Below are positions 1-6,677 of a stretch of DNA of 25,595 nt, one piece after another. The stretch covers positions 1 through 25,595 of the IMG/VR virus record IMGVR_UViG_3300031658_000103. One strand, given 5' to 3'. Within the stretch, counting starts at the first letter, position 1, and the number at the start of each line of letters is the position of its first letter. Below the pieces are notes generated by a model, which searched no databases, was not told the DNA's origin, and saw nothing but the letters and a program-made list of their open reading frames with translations. This DNA comes from a virus. Made by a program: the position numbers and the translations under genes.

Positions 1-2
1 GC

Positions 3-614
3 ATTCATACCAATAGAATGTTACATCTGGAGGAGGACTCAGATGAGTGGAAAAAAGAAAAGAAGAAAATTTGGGAAGATTATTATCTTAACAGTAGACG
101 TTTATATTTTTATGATCATTGGGGAAGCGTGGATGTTACGGTACTATCTACTAATATAAGATATTTTGTACGTCACTTTAATGTTGGTTGGATTGTATTA
201 GACCACCTCTCTATCATGGTATCAGGTGTTGAAGGTGGAGATGAAAGAAGATTAATAGATAACATTATGACTACATTACGTAGTCTAGCAGAAGAACTAA
301 ACATAGGTATGTTCATCGTCTCCCACTTAAGGAGACCTCAACAGGGAAAGGACCATGAAGATGGCAAACAAGTCTCTTTATCAGATCTTAGAGGGTCAGG
401 AAGTATTGCTCAACTCAGCGATTTCGTCATTGGGCTTGAACGGGATCAACAATCTGACGGTGAAACCGATGTTAGAGTACTTAAGGCAAGATATAAAGGC
501 GCATCTACAGGACTTGCAGGGAGTCTCTTCTACGACAGTACCACAGGAAGACTCCAAGAATGCGGAAGTAGCTCAGTGGGTGAGGATAGATCAACTGGAA
601 AAGAGAGTTTCTAA
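3..614 (+). CDS. Replicative DNA helicase, C-terminal part (T7 gp4-like), 5' end outside window
   Basis: The frame is open from base 3, so this is the C-terminal ~203 residues of a helicase that starts before the window; the first in-window ATG (18) is internal. RecA/DnaB-fold motifs of T7 gp4 are visible: the Walker-B/H2 segment WIVLDHLSIMVSG, the sensor-like VSHLRRP, the H3 segment LRGSGSIAQLSDFVIGLERDQQ-like region (nt 388-453), and the arginine-finger region with KARYKGASTGLAG followed by TGRL. The protein would be a ring helicase that unwinds DNA ahead of the polymerase encoded just downstream; in T7 the N-terminal half carries a primase, which cannot be checked here. After TGRLQE the tail is short and polar (rich in Ser, Gly, Glu), as in T7, where the acidic tail contacts the polymerase. 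A second frame is open across the 3' part (355-669). Confidence 0.93.
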   Translation: MHTNRMLHLEEDSDEWKKEKKKIWEDYYLNSRRLYFYDHWGSVDVTVLSTNIRYFVRHFNVGWIVLDHLSIMVSGVEGGDERRLIDNIMTTLRSLAEELNIGMFIVSHLRRPQQGKDHEDGKQVSLSDLRGSGSIAQLSDFVIGLERDQQSDGETDVRVLKARYKGASTGLAGSLFYDSTTGRLQECGSSSVGEDRSTGKESF

Positions 615-669
615 ATTGGAAGACTTAGTGTTACCTAAGAGAAATGTCTTTAATGAAAGGAAGGTATAA
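355..669 (+). CDS. Possible small ORF overlapping helicase 3' end, coiled-coil C-terminus
   Basis: This frame overlaps the helicase for about 260 nt and fills the 54-nt gap before the polymerase. Its stop forms TAATG with the polymerase start, an arrangement typical of coupled translation. The C-terminus reads as a heptad-like helix (RIDQLEKRVSKLEDLV) followed by a basic tail. Three starts are possible: ATG 355 or 361 behind a GAAAGGA box at 345-351, ATG 469 behind GGTGA at 459-463, or GTG 580, which would give only 29 residues. The part inside the helicase may be chance open frame, because the helicase frame is certainly coding there. T7 has several small genes between 4 and 5, so a gene here would be unsurprising. 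No function recognised. Confidence 0.35.
   Translation: MKMANKSLYQILEGQEVLLNSAISSLGLNGINNLTVKPMLEYLRQDIKAHLQDLQGVSSTTVPQEDSKNAEVAQWVRIDQLEKRVSKLEDLVLPKRNVFNERKV
562..585 (+). other. tRNA-like 5' segment (acceptor 5' strand plus D-arm only)
   Basis: The bases GCGGAAG-TA-GCTC-AGTGGGT-GAGG read like the first ~25 nt of a tRNA, with a glycine-type acceptor strand. The D-stem pairs 3 of 4 positions. Nothing downstream completes a tRNA: there is no anticodon stem, no GGTTCGA-type T-arm and no matching 3' acceptor strand. It lies inside the helicase 3' end and the overlapping ORF. It is therefore not a tRNA gene; it could be chance or a remnant or core of an attachment site, but no integrase gene is in the window. 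Confidence 0.25.
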
Positions 670-2474
670 TGGAACTAGAACTCATAGTAGACATTGAAAC
701 AGATGGGTTACTACCTGATGTTACTAAGATACATTGTATAGGGATGACAGTAGTAGGAGCTGCAGCTGCTCAGATTTTTGCTAATGAAGAACCTTATGAA
801 TGTATTGAAGATGCACTAGAGTTAATGTCTAGAGCTAAGTCTTTAACAGGACATAATATCATAGGGTATGACCTCCCTGTTCTTAAGAAGTTACTAGGGT
901 GGACTCCAAGTAAAAACACTGAGATCATAGACACCTTGGTAATGTCTAGGCTCTGCCATACTAGTCTTAGGGAGGTAGATGCTAAACAGAAATCTATTGA
1001 GACTAAATTCTGGGGAAGCCATAGTCTTAAAGCTTGGGGTAAACGCTTAACTGTAGAGAAGTCTGAACTTGATGGAGATGATGTATGGTCTCATTTTACT
1101 GGAGAGATGGCTGATTACTGTATGCAGGATGTGTTAGTTACCTCTGAACTTAAGTACCACTTTGAGTTACAAGAATATAGTCCAGAAGCTATCCAACTGG
1201 AGCACCAGTTTGCTACAGTAATACAACGTCAAGTTGAGTATGGGTTTAGCTTTGACATCAAGAAAGGACAGGAGTTATATGTCAAACTACTTAAACGTCA
1301 AGATGAACTTGGTGGGGGATTAAGGAAAGCATTTGGTAGTTGGTTTGTTTCAGATGGTGAGCTTATTCCAAAGAAGGATAACCTAAAGAGAGGCTATACA
1401 GCTGGTGCTCCTCTTACTAAGATTAAGAAGATAGATTTTAATCCTAACTCAAGAGATCACATAGCAAGAAACCTTAAGACATTCGGATGGGTTCCTAAAG
1501 ATTTTACACCTAATGGTAAACCTAAAATAGATGAGACAGTTCTATCTAAACTGAACCTTCCTCATTGTAAAGAATTAAAAGAACACTTCTTAATAAGTAA
1601 ACGAATATCACAATTAGCGGAGGGAGATAATGCTTGGCTTAAATTGGAGCGAAATGGACGGATTTACGGTGGGGTTAATACTAACGGTGCAGTCACTGGG
1701 CGTTGTACTCACAGCCGTCCTAATGTCGCTCAGGTCCCTGCATCCTACAGTCCTTATGGTACTGAGTGTAGGTCTCTTTTTAGAGGTGGTGAAGATAGGC
1801 TTCTTGTTGGCTGTGATGCTGATGGTCTGGAGCTTCGGGCTTTAGCAGGATATCTTAAACGATTTGACGGAGGTAAATATGCAGAAGCAGCAGTCAATGG
1901 AACTAAAGACAAAGGAACAGACATTCACTCCATCAATAGAGATGCACTTGGAATCCAATCAAGAGATACTGCAAAGACTTTTTTCTATGCATTCATTTAC
2001 GGGGCAGGAGACGCTAAACTTGGTAGTATTCTTGGAGGAGGTCCTAAGAAAGGAAAACAAGCAAGGGAGAATTTCTTATCTGGAGTCAGCGGTCTTATGG
2101 ACCTTACCAATAGAGTTAAGCAGGTATATAGAAGGCGTGGGCATCTCGTTGGTTTGGACGGACGGAAATTACATATTCGATCAGAACACTCTGCTCTCAA
2201 CACCTTACTACAATCGGCAGGTGCTGTGCTCATGAAGAAAGCTTTAGTTCTACTTGATGAGACACTTCAAAAGGTAGGATTAAAAGAGGGTAAAGATTAT
2301 GAATTTGTAGCTAATATTCACGATGAATTTCAAATAGAGGTATTCTATAGATATGCAAACGTCATCTCTACATACGCAGCTCAGTCTGTTTCAAGAGCAG
2401 GAGAATACTTTGAATTTGACTGTCCACTTTCCGCAACTGCTCACATTGGAAAGAACTGGAGCGAGACGCATTGA
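669..2474 (+). CDS. DNA polymerase, family A, with 3'-5' exonuclease (T7 gp5-like)
   Basis: This is the replicative polymerase, 601 residues against about 704 in T7. Exonuclease motifs are present: D8-I-E10, the GHNIIGYD segment ending at D68, and Y150-D154, so proofreading should be intact. Polymerase motif A is DADGLELR with the metal ligand D383; motif B is R432-DTAK436-TFFY440 followed by IYGAG; motif C is H551-D552-E553. Y440 is the position equivalent to T7 Tyr526 / E. coli Pol I 762. The thumb region aligns with T7 around FGSW (222-225), AGAP and NPNSRDH (258-264), but the stretch between GSW and NPNS is only 32 residues, clearly shorter than the thioredoxin-binding insert of T7 as I recall it. 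Start ATG 669 has AAGGAAGG at about 658-665 and overlaps the previous stop. Confidence 0.96.
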   Translation: MELELIVDIETDGLLPDVTKIHCIGMTVVGAAAAQIFANEEPYECIEDALELMSRAKSLTGHNIIGYDLPVLKKLLGWTPSKNTEIIDTLVMSRLCHTSLREVDAKQKSIETKFWGSHSLKAWGKRLTVEKSELDGDDVWSHFTGEMADYCMQDVLVTSELKYHFELQEYSPEAIQLEHQFATVIQRQVEYGFSFDIKKGQELYVKLLKRQDELGGGLRKAFGSWFVSDGELIPKKDNLKRGYTAGAPLTKIKKIDFNPNSRDHIARNLKTFGWVPKDFTPNGKPKIDETVLSKLNLPHCKELKEHFLISKRISQLAEGDNAWLKLERNGRIYGGVNTNGAVTGRCTHSRPNVAQVPASYSPYGTECRSLFRGGEDRLLVGCDADGLELRALAGYLKRFDGGKYAEAAVNGTKDKGTDIHSINRDALGIQSRDTAKTFFYAFIYGAGDAKLGSILGGGPKKGKQARENFLSGVSGLMDLTNRVKQVYRRRGHLVGLDGRKLHIRSEHSALNTLLQSAGAVLMKKALVLLDETLQKVGLKEGKDYEFVANIHDEFQIEVFYRYANVISTYAAQSVSRAGEYFEFDCPLSATAHIGKNWSETH

Positions 2475-2517
2475 TTCAATTGATAAACTGGTTCAATTGT
2501 GGGTCAGTAGTAATTCA

Positions 2518-2898
2518 ATGTGTATGAGTAACTGTCCTTATAAGAGTGGTAAGGATTACTTTAGATATAGACGTAAGGTAGTATCAGGGTTTATAGGCTG
2601 GTTGTTTGAATATAAATGTCAGGATTGCCAAGAAGAAAATCCTACAAAGACTTTAGACTGCCACCACCTTGATCCTACTACTAAATTATCTTCGGTATCA
2701 CAGTTAGTTAAATGTGGTAAGTACAAAAAAGCTTTACTAGAATTATTAAAATGTGCATACTTATGTAATGTATGTCACTATAAAAGACATGCTAACTTAG
2801 GAGATTTAGATGAAGACTTCCAGACTATTAATAGACGGAGACATACTTACTTACAGAACTTGTTGGGCTTGTCAGACTCAAGTACAATGGGAGGATGA
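2518..2898 (+). CDS. HNH endonuclease
   Basis: The product shows a zinc-supported HNH/beta-beta-alpha nuclease pattern: CQDC (C34, C37 counted from ATG 2518), then LDCHHLDP with the catalytic-type His pair, then CAYLCNVCHYKRHA near the C-terminus, which supplies the second metal-binding pair and the final His. It follows the polymerase, the place where T7 carries 5.3, also an HNH-like protein; here it may act as a homing-type or resolving nuclease. The start is unclear. ATG 2518 (or 2524) has no convincing Shine-Dalgarno; an open frame extends back to ATG 2353 inside the polymerase; TTG 2497 and an ATT at 2470 lie in frame, the last one 8 nt after a GGAG. The 3' end overlaps the exonuclease by 89 nt. 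Confidence 0.8.
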   Translation: MCMSNCPYKSGKDYFRYRRKVVSGFIGWLFEYKCQDCQEENPTKTLDCHHLDPTTKLSSVSQLVKCGKYKKALLELLKCAYLCNVCHYKRHANLGDLDEDFQTINRRRHTYLQNLLGLSDSSTMGG

Positions 2899-3553
2899 TA
2901 TAGTTACAACAGCTACTAATTTAAAAGAAGTAAAAGCACAGGCTGATGCTATGATATCTTATTGGCAGGAACAGCTTGGAGTAAAGCAGTTAATCATTTG
3001 TTTTTCTCCAAAGGGAGGCAAATATTTTAGACACAATATTTTAGAGAGTTATAAGGGAACAAGAAAAGCCTCACAGAAACCTATGGGATACCATTCTTTA
3101 GTGGAGTATCTTAAGGACAAGTACTCCTACTTACAGGTTCCTATGTTAGAAGCTGATGATACACTAGGTATACTAGCTACCAACGGTGAATGTTCTCGTA
3201 ACATTATTGTTAGTGTAGATAAAGATATGTTAACGATACCATGTGAGTACTACAACATGGACAAAGAGATAACTGAAACTGTTTCTCTACAACTAGCAGA
3301 CTACATGCACTTGTATCAGACATTGGTAGGTGACTCTACAGATAACTACAAGGGATGTCCTGGAATTGGACCTAAGAAAGCTGCAGAGATACTTAAGGTT
3401 CCAGCATGGTCCAGAGTAGTAACAGCTTTTCAACAAGCAGGACTAACAGAAGAAGATGCATTAGTTCAAGCAAGAGTGGCTCGTATTTTACGAGCTAATG
3501 AATATGACTTTGGAACAGGGGAGGTAAAATTATGGGAGCCGTCAAGAGCCTGA
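2810..3553 (+). CDS. 5'-3' exonuclease (T7 gp6-like, FEN/flap family)
   Basis: A 247-residue flap-type exonuclease that in T7 removes RNA primers and degrades host DNA to mononucleotides. Metal ligands are readable in order: D9-G-D11 at the N-terminus, the helical-arch segment RHNILESYKGTRK, EADDTLG, SVDKDM, and the GDSTDNYKG segment followed by PGIGPKKAAEIL, the helix-three-turn-helix DNA-binding motif. These are the diagnostic blocks of the PIN-like 5' nuclease family. ATG 2810 has AGGAG at 2799-2803, six bases upstream, which fixes the start even though it lies inside the HNH gene. The 3' end overlaps the next gene by 22 nt. Confidence 0.94.
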   Translation: MKTSRLLIDGDILTYRTCWACQTQVQWEDDIVTTATNLKEVKAQADAMISYWQEQLGVKQLIICFSPKGGKYFRHNILESYKGTRKASQKPMGYHSLVEYLKDKYSYLQVPMLEADDTLGILATNGECSRNIIVSVDKDMLTIPCEYYNMDKEITETVSLQLADYMHLYQTLVGDSTDNYKGCPGIGPKKAAEILKVPAWSRVVTAFQQAGLTEEDALVQARVARILRANEYDFGTGEVKLWEPSRA

Positions 3554-3879
3554 TGTATTGTGATGAGTGTGGTCAAGAGAAAACTTATTTACTTACGGAG
3601 GAAGATATGATCCAAGCAGAAGAAGAGATGATAGCTGATGCAGAACCACAATTAAATGATCAGTGGAAAGGTGGAGCTACTAACATAAGACCTGCTTACT
3701 ATGCTAAGTATAAGATAGATCCTTGGACTTTTATTATAGAAAACCAATTGGGTATGGATGTAGGTAGTGTGGTAAAATATGTAGTTAGACATCAAGATAA
3801 GAATGGAGTTGAAGATTTAAATAAAGCAATCAAATGTTTAGAGATGATGAAGGAGCACTACTACAATGAAAAAGGTTAA
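3532..3879 (+). CDS. DUF3310 protein (T7 gp1.7 dNMP-kinase related)
   Basis: Residues ~55-112 carry the DUF3310 signature: a YY pair, then IDPWTFIIENQ, GSVVKYVVRH, KNGVEDLNKA and a helical end. In T7 the same domain forms the C-terminal part of gp1.7, a nucleotide kinase acting on dGMP and dTMP; whether this shorter 115-residue protein is a kinase is not shown. The N-terminus has a CDEC pair (C10, C13) with no second pair, so a full zinc ribbon is not evident. The start ATG 3532 follows AGGGGAGG (3517-3524); ATG 3553, after the exonuclease stop, is a weaker alternative. Its place between the exonuclease and MazG/reductase genes supports a role in nucleotide supply. Confidence 0.85.
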   Translation: MGAVKSLMYCDECGQEKTYLLTEEDMIQAEEEMIADAEPQLNDQWKGGATNIRPAYYAKYKIDPWTFIIENQLGMDVGSVVKYVVRHQDKNGVEDLNKAIKCLEMMKEHYYNEKG

Positions 3880-4240
3880 AGAGTTTCACAAGAAGATGGA
3901 GTTAGCTATTGATCAACCTTATAGTAAAGAGCTAATGAACTTTAGACTCCAGTTATTATTTGAGGAGATACAGGAGTTAGCTACTGCTGCTTTAGATGTA
4001 GAAGAAGCAGAAGATAGTAGGGAAAGAAATGTTTTAATGCAAAAATTATTGAAAGAAATGTGTGATGTTGTTTATGTTATTAAAGGTATGGCTGTATCCT
4101 TTGGTATGGATTTTGACCAAGCTTTTAAACTAGTACATAAAAGTAACATGAGTAAACTACCTTTATTAAAAGATGCTGATGGTAAGGTCCAGAAAGGACT
4201 GAACTATGAGCCTCCTATGCTGGAGGGTTTAATTAATTGA
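3866..4240 (+). CDS. MazG-like nucleotide pyrophosphohydrolase
   Basis: An all-alpha MazG/PRA-PH-type protein of 124 residues. The metal-binding pattern E33-E34-x-x-E37 followed by E64-x-x-D67 is visible, as is the C-terminal HKSNMSKLP segment and the DGKVQKGLNYEPP tail seen in phage MazG-like proteins. These enzymes hydrolyse nucleoside triphosphates to monophosphates and pyrophosphate; in marine phages they have been linked to nucleotide pools or ppGpp, but the substrate here is unknown. ATG 3866 overlaps the DUF3310 gene by 14 nt with AAGGAG 10-11 nt upstream. Its TGA stop overlaps the TTG start of the reductase, so the two are probably translated together. Confidence 0.86.
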   Translation: MKKVKEFHKKMELAIDQPYSKELMNFRLQLLFEEIQELATAALDVEEAEDSRERNVLMQKLLKEMCDVVYVIKGMAVSFGMDFDQAFKLVHKSNMSKLPLLKDADGKVQKGLNYEPPMLEGLIN

Positions 4241-6141
4241 CAAGTGTAAGAGCACAGGTAATAACCAGACGTACATACAATAGACCTACAGATACAGGCT
4301 ATGAAACGTGGGAGCAGACAGTTGATAGAGTGATACAGCATCAAGCTTGGCTCTGGGATAGAGCAGGAACCTCAGATATAACTGAGCTTGTAGAGCTAAG
4401 AGAACTAATGATTAGTAGGAAGGTAATGGTTAGTGGTAGAACATTGTGGTTAGGAGGAACTGATGTAGCTAAGAAGCGTGAGGCTAGTCAGTTTAATTGT
4501 TCACATTTAAAAGTGGAGACTATTCATGACGTTGTCGACTCTCTATGGCTCTTGCTTCAAGGGTGTGGTGTGGGTTTCACGCCTGTTGTCGGTACACTCT
4601 CTGGTTTCACATCACCTATCAGAAATATTCAAGTGCTACGTTCTAAGCGAACTAAAAAAGGAGGACACGAGGGAAACAGAGAGTCTTCCGATAATGGGAC
4701 TTGGACGATTACAGTTGGAGACTCCGCTGAAGCATGGGCAAAGTCTATCGGTAAGGTTCTGGCATATAAAGGGAAAGCTACAAATTTCGTACTCGATCTC
4801 ACACAACTCAGACCAGCAGGACAACGTCTCTCAGGATATGGGTGGATCTCTTCAGGTGATGGGCCAATGTCACGAGCCTTCACAGAAATCGTTGGGATTC
4901 TAAACAAGAAGTCAGGACAGTTGCTAGGTAAGATAGACATCCTAGATATTATGAACTGGTTAGGTACTGTTCTATCTTCTAGGAGATCAGCAGAGATAGC
5001 CTTGGTCTACCATGATACTCCAGAGTGGGAAGAGTTTGCTAGAGCCAAGGAAGATCTATCAGCATCACCACACAGAGCACAGTCTAATAACAGTGTAGTC
5101 TTTTGGAAGGAGCCTAGTCATGAGCAACTTGAACAACTCTTCAAGATCATCTCAGAATCAGGAGGATCAGAACCTGGATTTATCAACGGAGAAGAAGCTA
5201 GGAAACGTGCTCCTTGGTTTAGTGGAGTCAATCCCTGTGCAGAAATTCTCCTTGGAAACAAATCTTTCTGCAACCTCTCCGAAGTGGACCTCAGCAAATT
5301 CAGAAATGATAGCGGAGGACTTGAACGAGCTATGTATCTTATTGCCAGAGCCAACTATCGTCAAACTCTTGTCAATCTTGATGATGGCATATTGCAAAGA
5401 ACATGGCATGAGAACAATGAGTATCTCAGGTTATGTGGAGTTGGACTTACAGGGATTGCTACGAGGCAGGACTTATCACAGTATGACTACAAGCGACTAC
5501 GTAATATAGCAGTACATGGTGCATACTCTATGGCAGATGAGCTAGGTACTCAGCGTCCTAAGAATGTAACAACTATTAAACCTAGTGGAACACTGAGTAA
5601 GATCATGGATACCACTGAGGGTTGTCATAAACCTATGGGTAAGTACATCTTTAACAATGTTAACTTTAGTATCAATGATCCTATGCTTCCTAGACTTAGA
5701 GAAGCAGGGTATCATGTTGTTATTAATCCTACTGATGAGCATAATGCTATCGTAACATTCCCTGTATCTTGGGAGAACATAAGGTTTGATAAGGAGGGAG
5801 ATTTATATGTTAATAACGAGACGGCTATTGAACAGCTTTCACGCTACAAGTTACTCATGGATTCTTACGTTGAACAGAACTGCTCGATTACGATATCTTA
5901 TAAAGAAGATGAAGTCCCTGCTATTAGAGATTGGCTTAAAAGTAATTGGTCTAGCTATGTTGGTGTTAGCTTTCTTCCCATTACTAATACTGTCTACGAA
6001 TACCTTCCACAAGAAGTAGTAACTGAGGCTAGGTACAAGGAGTATGTAGCACAGCTAACTGATGTAGACTTTAGTGACACTGATAGTACCCATGAAATAG
6101 AGAACGATGAGTGTGAGTCTGGTGTATGTCCTGTTAAATAG
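4237..6141 (+). CDS. Class II (adenosylcobalamin-dependent) ribonucleotide reductase, monomeric type
   Basis: A 634-residue enzyme reducing ribonucleoside triphosphates to deoxynucleotides for phage DNA synthesis. Diagnostic residues match the monomeric Lactobacillus-type enzyme: C88 (QFNCSH) and C345 (FCNLSE) as the redox pair, N332-P-C334-A-E336 as the radical-site loop, with the same 11-residue spacing between the thiyl cysteine and second cysteine, the TTIKPSGTLSKI phosphate-binding loop, and a C-terminal C626-x4-C631 pair that would re-reduce the active site. It has no glycyl-radical or diiron features, so it should need B12 but no oxygen or partner subunit. The start is TTG 4237, behind GGAGGG at 4222-4227. 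It is shorter than the roughly 739-residue Lactobacillus enzyme, but all catalytic residues are present. Confidence 0.95.
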   Translation: MTSVRAQVITRRTYNRPTDTGYETWEQTVDRVIQHQAWLWDRAGTSDITELVELRELMISRKVMVSGRTLWLGGTDVAKKREASQFNCSHLKVETIHDVVDSLWLLLQGCGVGFTPVVGTLSGFTSPIRNIQVLRSKRTKKGGHEGNRESSDNGTWTITVGDSAEAWAKSIGKVLAYKGKATNFVLDLTQLRPAGQRLSGYGWISSGDGPMSRAFTEIVGILNKKSGQLLGKIDILDIMNWLGTVLSSRRSAEIALVYHDTPEWEEFARAKEDLSASPHRAQSNNSVVFWKEPSHEQLEQLFKIISESGGSEPGFINGEEARKRAPWFSGVNPCAEILLGNKSFCNLSEVDLSKFRNDSGGLERAMYLIARANYRQTLVNLDDGILQRTWHENNEYLRLCGVGLTGIATRQDLSQYDYKRLRNIAVHGAYSMADELGTQRPKNVTTIKPSGTLSKIMDTTEGCHKPMGKYIFNNVNFSINDPMLPRLREAGYHVVINPTDEHNAIVTFPVSWENIRFDKEGDLYVNNETAIEQLSRYKLLMDSYVEQNCSITISYKEDEVPAIRDWLKSNWSSYVGVSFLPITNTVYEYLPQEVVTEARYKEYVAQLTDVDFSDTDSTHEIENDECESGVCPVK

Positions 6142-6144
6142 CAG

Positions 6145-6161
6145 TTGCGCTAGTGTCGCAA
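6145..6161 (+). other. Small hairpin in the gap after the reductase gene
   Basis: A perfect 5-bp inverted repeat (TTGCG, 7-nt loop, CGCAA) just after the reductase stop, with one possible extra G-T pair. No T-run follows, so it is not a typical intrinsic terminator; it could mark an RNA-processing site or be chance. Confidence 0.25.
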
Positions 6162-6189
6162 TAACTTCAGACCTTAAGAAGAGGAATCA

Positions 6190-6396
6190 ATGGATAATAT
6201 TATAATTACTGATGGACTACTTAAAGAATTAGATGAGAACTTTGGTCCTCAAGGAATACGTAACGCTAAAAGTATAGAGGATTTCTACAAGATCAAAGGT
6301 TACATAGAGATATTAGATTACTTAAAAGATAGACAGGAAGAACTAAGACAAAACCAATTCGATAACACTGATCAAATTACTTTAGACAGTAGTTAA
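6190..6396 (+). CDS. Hypothetical small acidic helical protein
   Basis: A 68-residue protein of unknown function. It is acidic and predicted by eye to be helical, with a polar Gln/Asn-rich tail and no Cys, no membrane segment and no recognisable motif. The start ATG 6190 has AGAGG about seven bases upstream. It sits at the border between the replication/nucleotide module and the structural module, the place of T7 genes 6.5 and 6.7, and is followed directly by the polyproline protein. I have no basis to assign it to the virion or to a regulatory role. Confidence 0.75.
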   Translation: MDNIIITDGLLKELDENFGPQGIRNAKSIEDFYKIKGYIEILDYLKDRQEELRQNQFDNTDQITLDSS

Positions 6397-6410
6397 CAAA
6401 GGAGATTACC

Positions 6411-6668
6411 GTGATTAATTTAGGATTATTATCAGCAGTATTATGTATGGGTGGAGCACCTTCACCGCCCCCACCTCCCCCTCCACCTCCTCCTCCACCG
6501 CCTCCTCCAGCTCCTCCAGCTCCGATAGCTAGTGTTGCTAGTAAGGCTAAGAGTCCAACGGAGAAAGCTACGACAGCTGCTAAGAAAAGAACAGCTAGAA
6601 AGTCAAGAGGTAAAGGAGCATTTAATACGCTAGGTTCTGGTTCATCCACTGGATTAAACATAGGGTGA
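6411..6668 (+). CDS. Polyproline small protein, possible T7 gp7.3-like virion protein
   Basis: An 85-residue protein starting at GTG 6411, with AAAGGAG six bases upstream. It has a short hydrophobic N-terminus (residues 3-13), then prolines 19-33 without interruption, an Ala/Pro linker, a basic Lys/Arg-rich segment (KKRTARKSRGKGAF), and a Gly/Ser-rich end STGLNIG. The layout of basic segment plus Gly-rich end recalls T7 gp7.3, a small tail-associated protein needed for adsorption, and its position before the portal fits, but similarity is compositional only. The hydrophobic start is not a valid lipoprotein signal: the residue before C12 is Leu. Long proline runs stall ribosomes unless EF-P helps. 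Confidence 0.72.
   Translation: MINLGLLSAVLCMGGAPSPPPPPPPPPPPPPPPAPPAPIASVASKAKSPTEKATTAAKKRTARKSRGKGAFNTLGSGSSTGLNIG
6465..6509 (+). repeat. Tract of 15 proline codons
   Basis: Fifteen consecutive CCN codons using all four synonymous forms (CCG, CCC, CCA, CCT), so the protein run is kept without a pure DNA microsatellite. The opposite strand reads as polyglycine, which is the source of a spurious reverse ORF. Confidence 0.95.
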
Positions 6669-6677
6669 TAATATAAT

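Noticed and set aside
562-640. A functional tRNA gene starting at the GCGGAAGTAGCTCAG segment
   Set aside because: No anticodon stem, no T-arm with GTTCRA, and no 3' acceptor strand complementary to GCGGAAG follow within 90 nt.
1630-2235. Plus-strand alternative-frame ORFs inside the polymerase
   Set aside because: The polymerase frame carries all catalytic motifs through this stretch; the other frames have no ribosome site or recognisable pattern.
6145-6161. Intrinsic terminator after the reductase gene
   Set aside because: The stem has only five base pairs and no T-run follows.
6411-6450. Lipoprotein signal peptide at the start of the polyproline protein
   Set aside because: The cysteine is preceded by Leu instead of Gly/Ala/Ser and there is no positively charged n-region.
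6377-6661. Minus-strand polyglycine ORF
   Set aside because: Antisense image of the proline tract.
6672-6677. Perfect TATAAT sequence just before ATG 6678
   Set aside because: No -35 element at 16-18 nt and transcription would begin inside the gene; AT-rich chance match.
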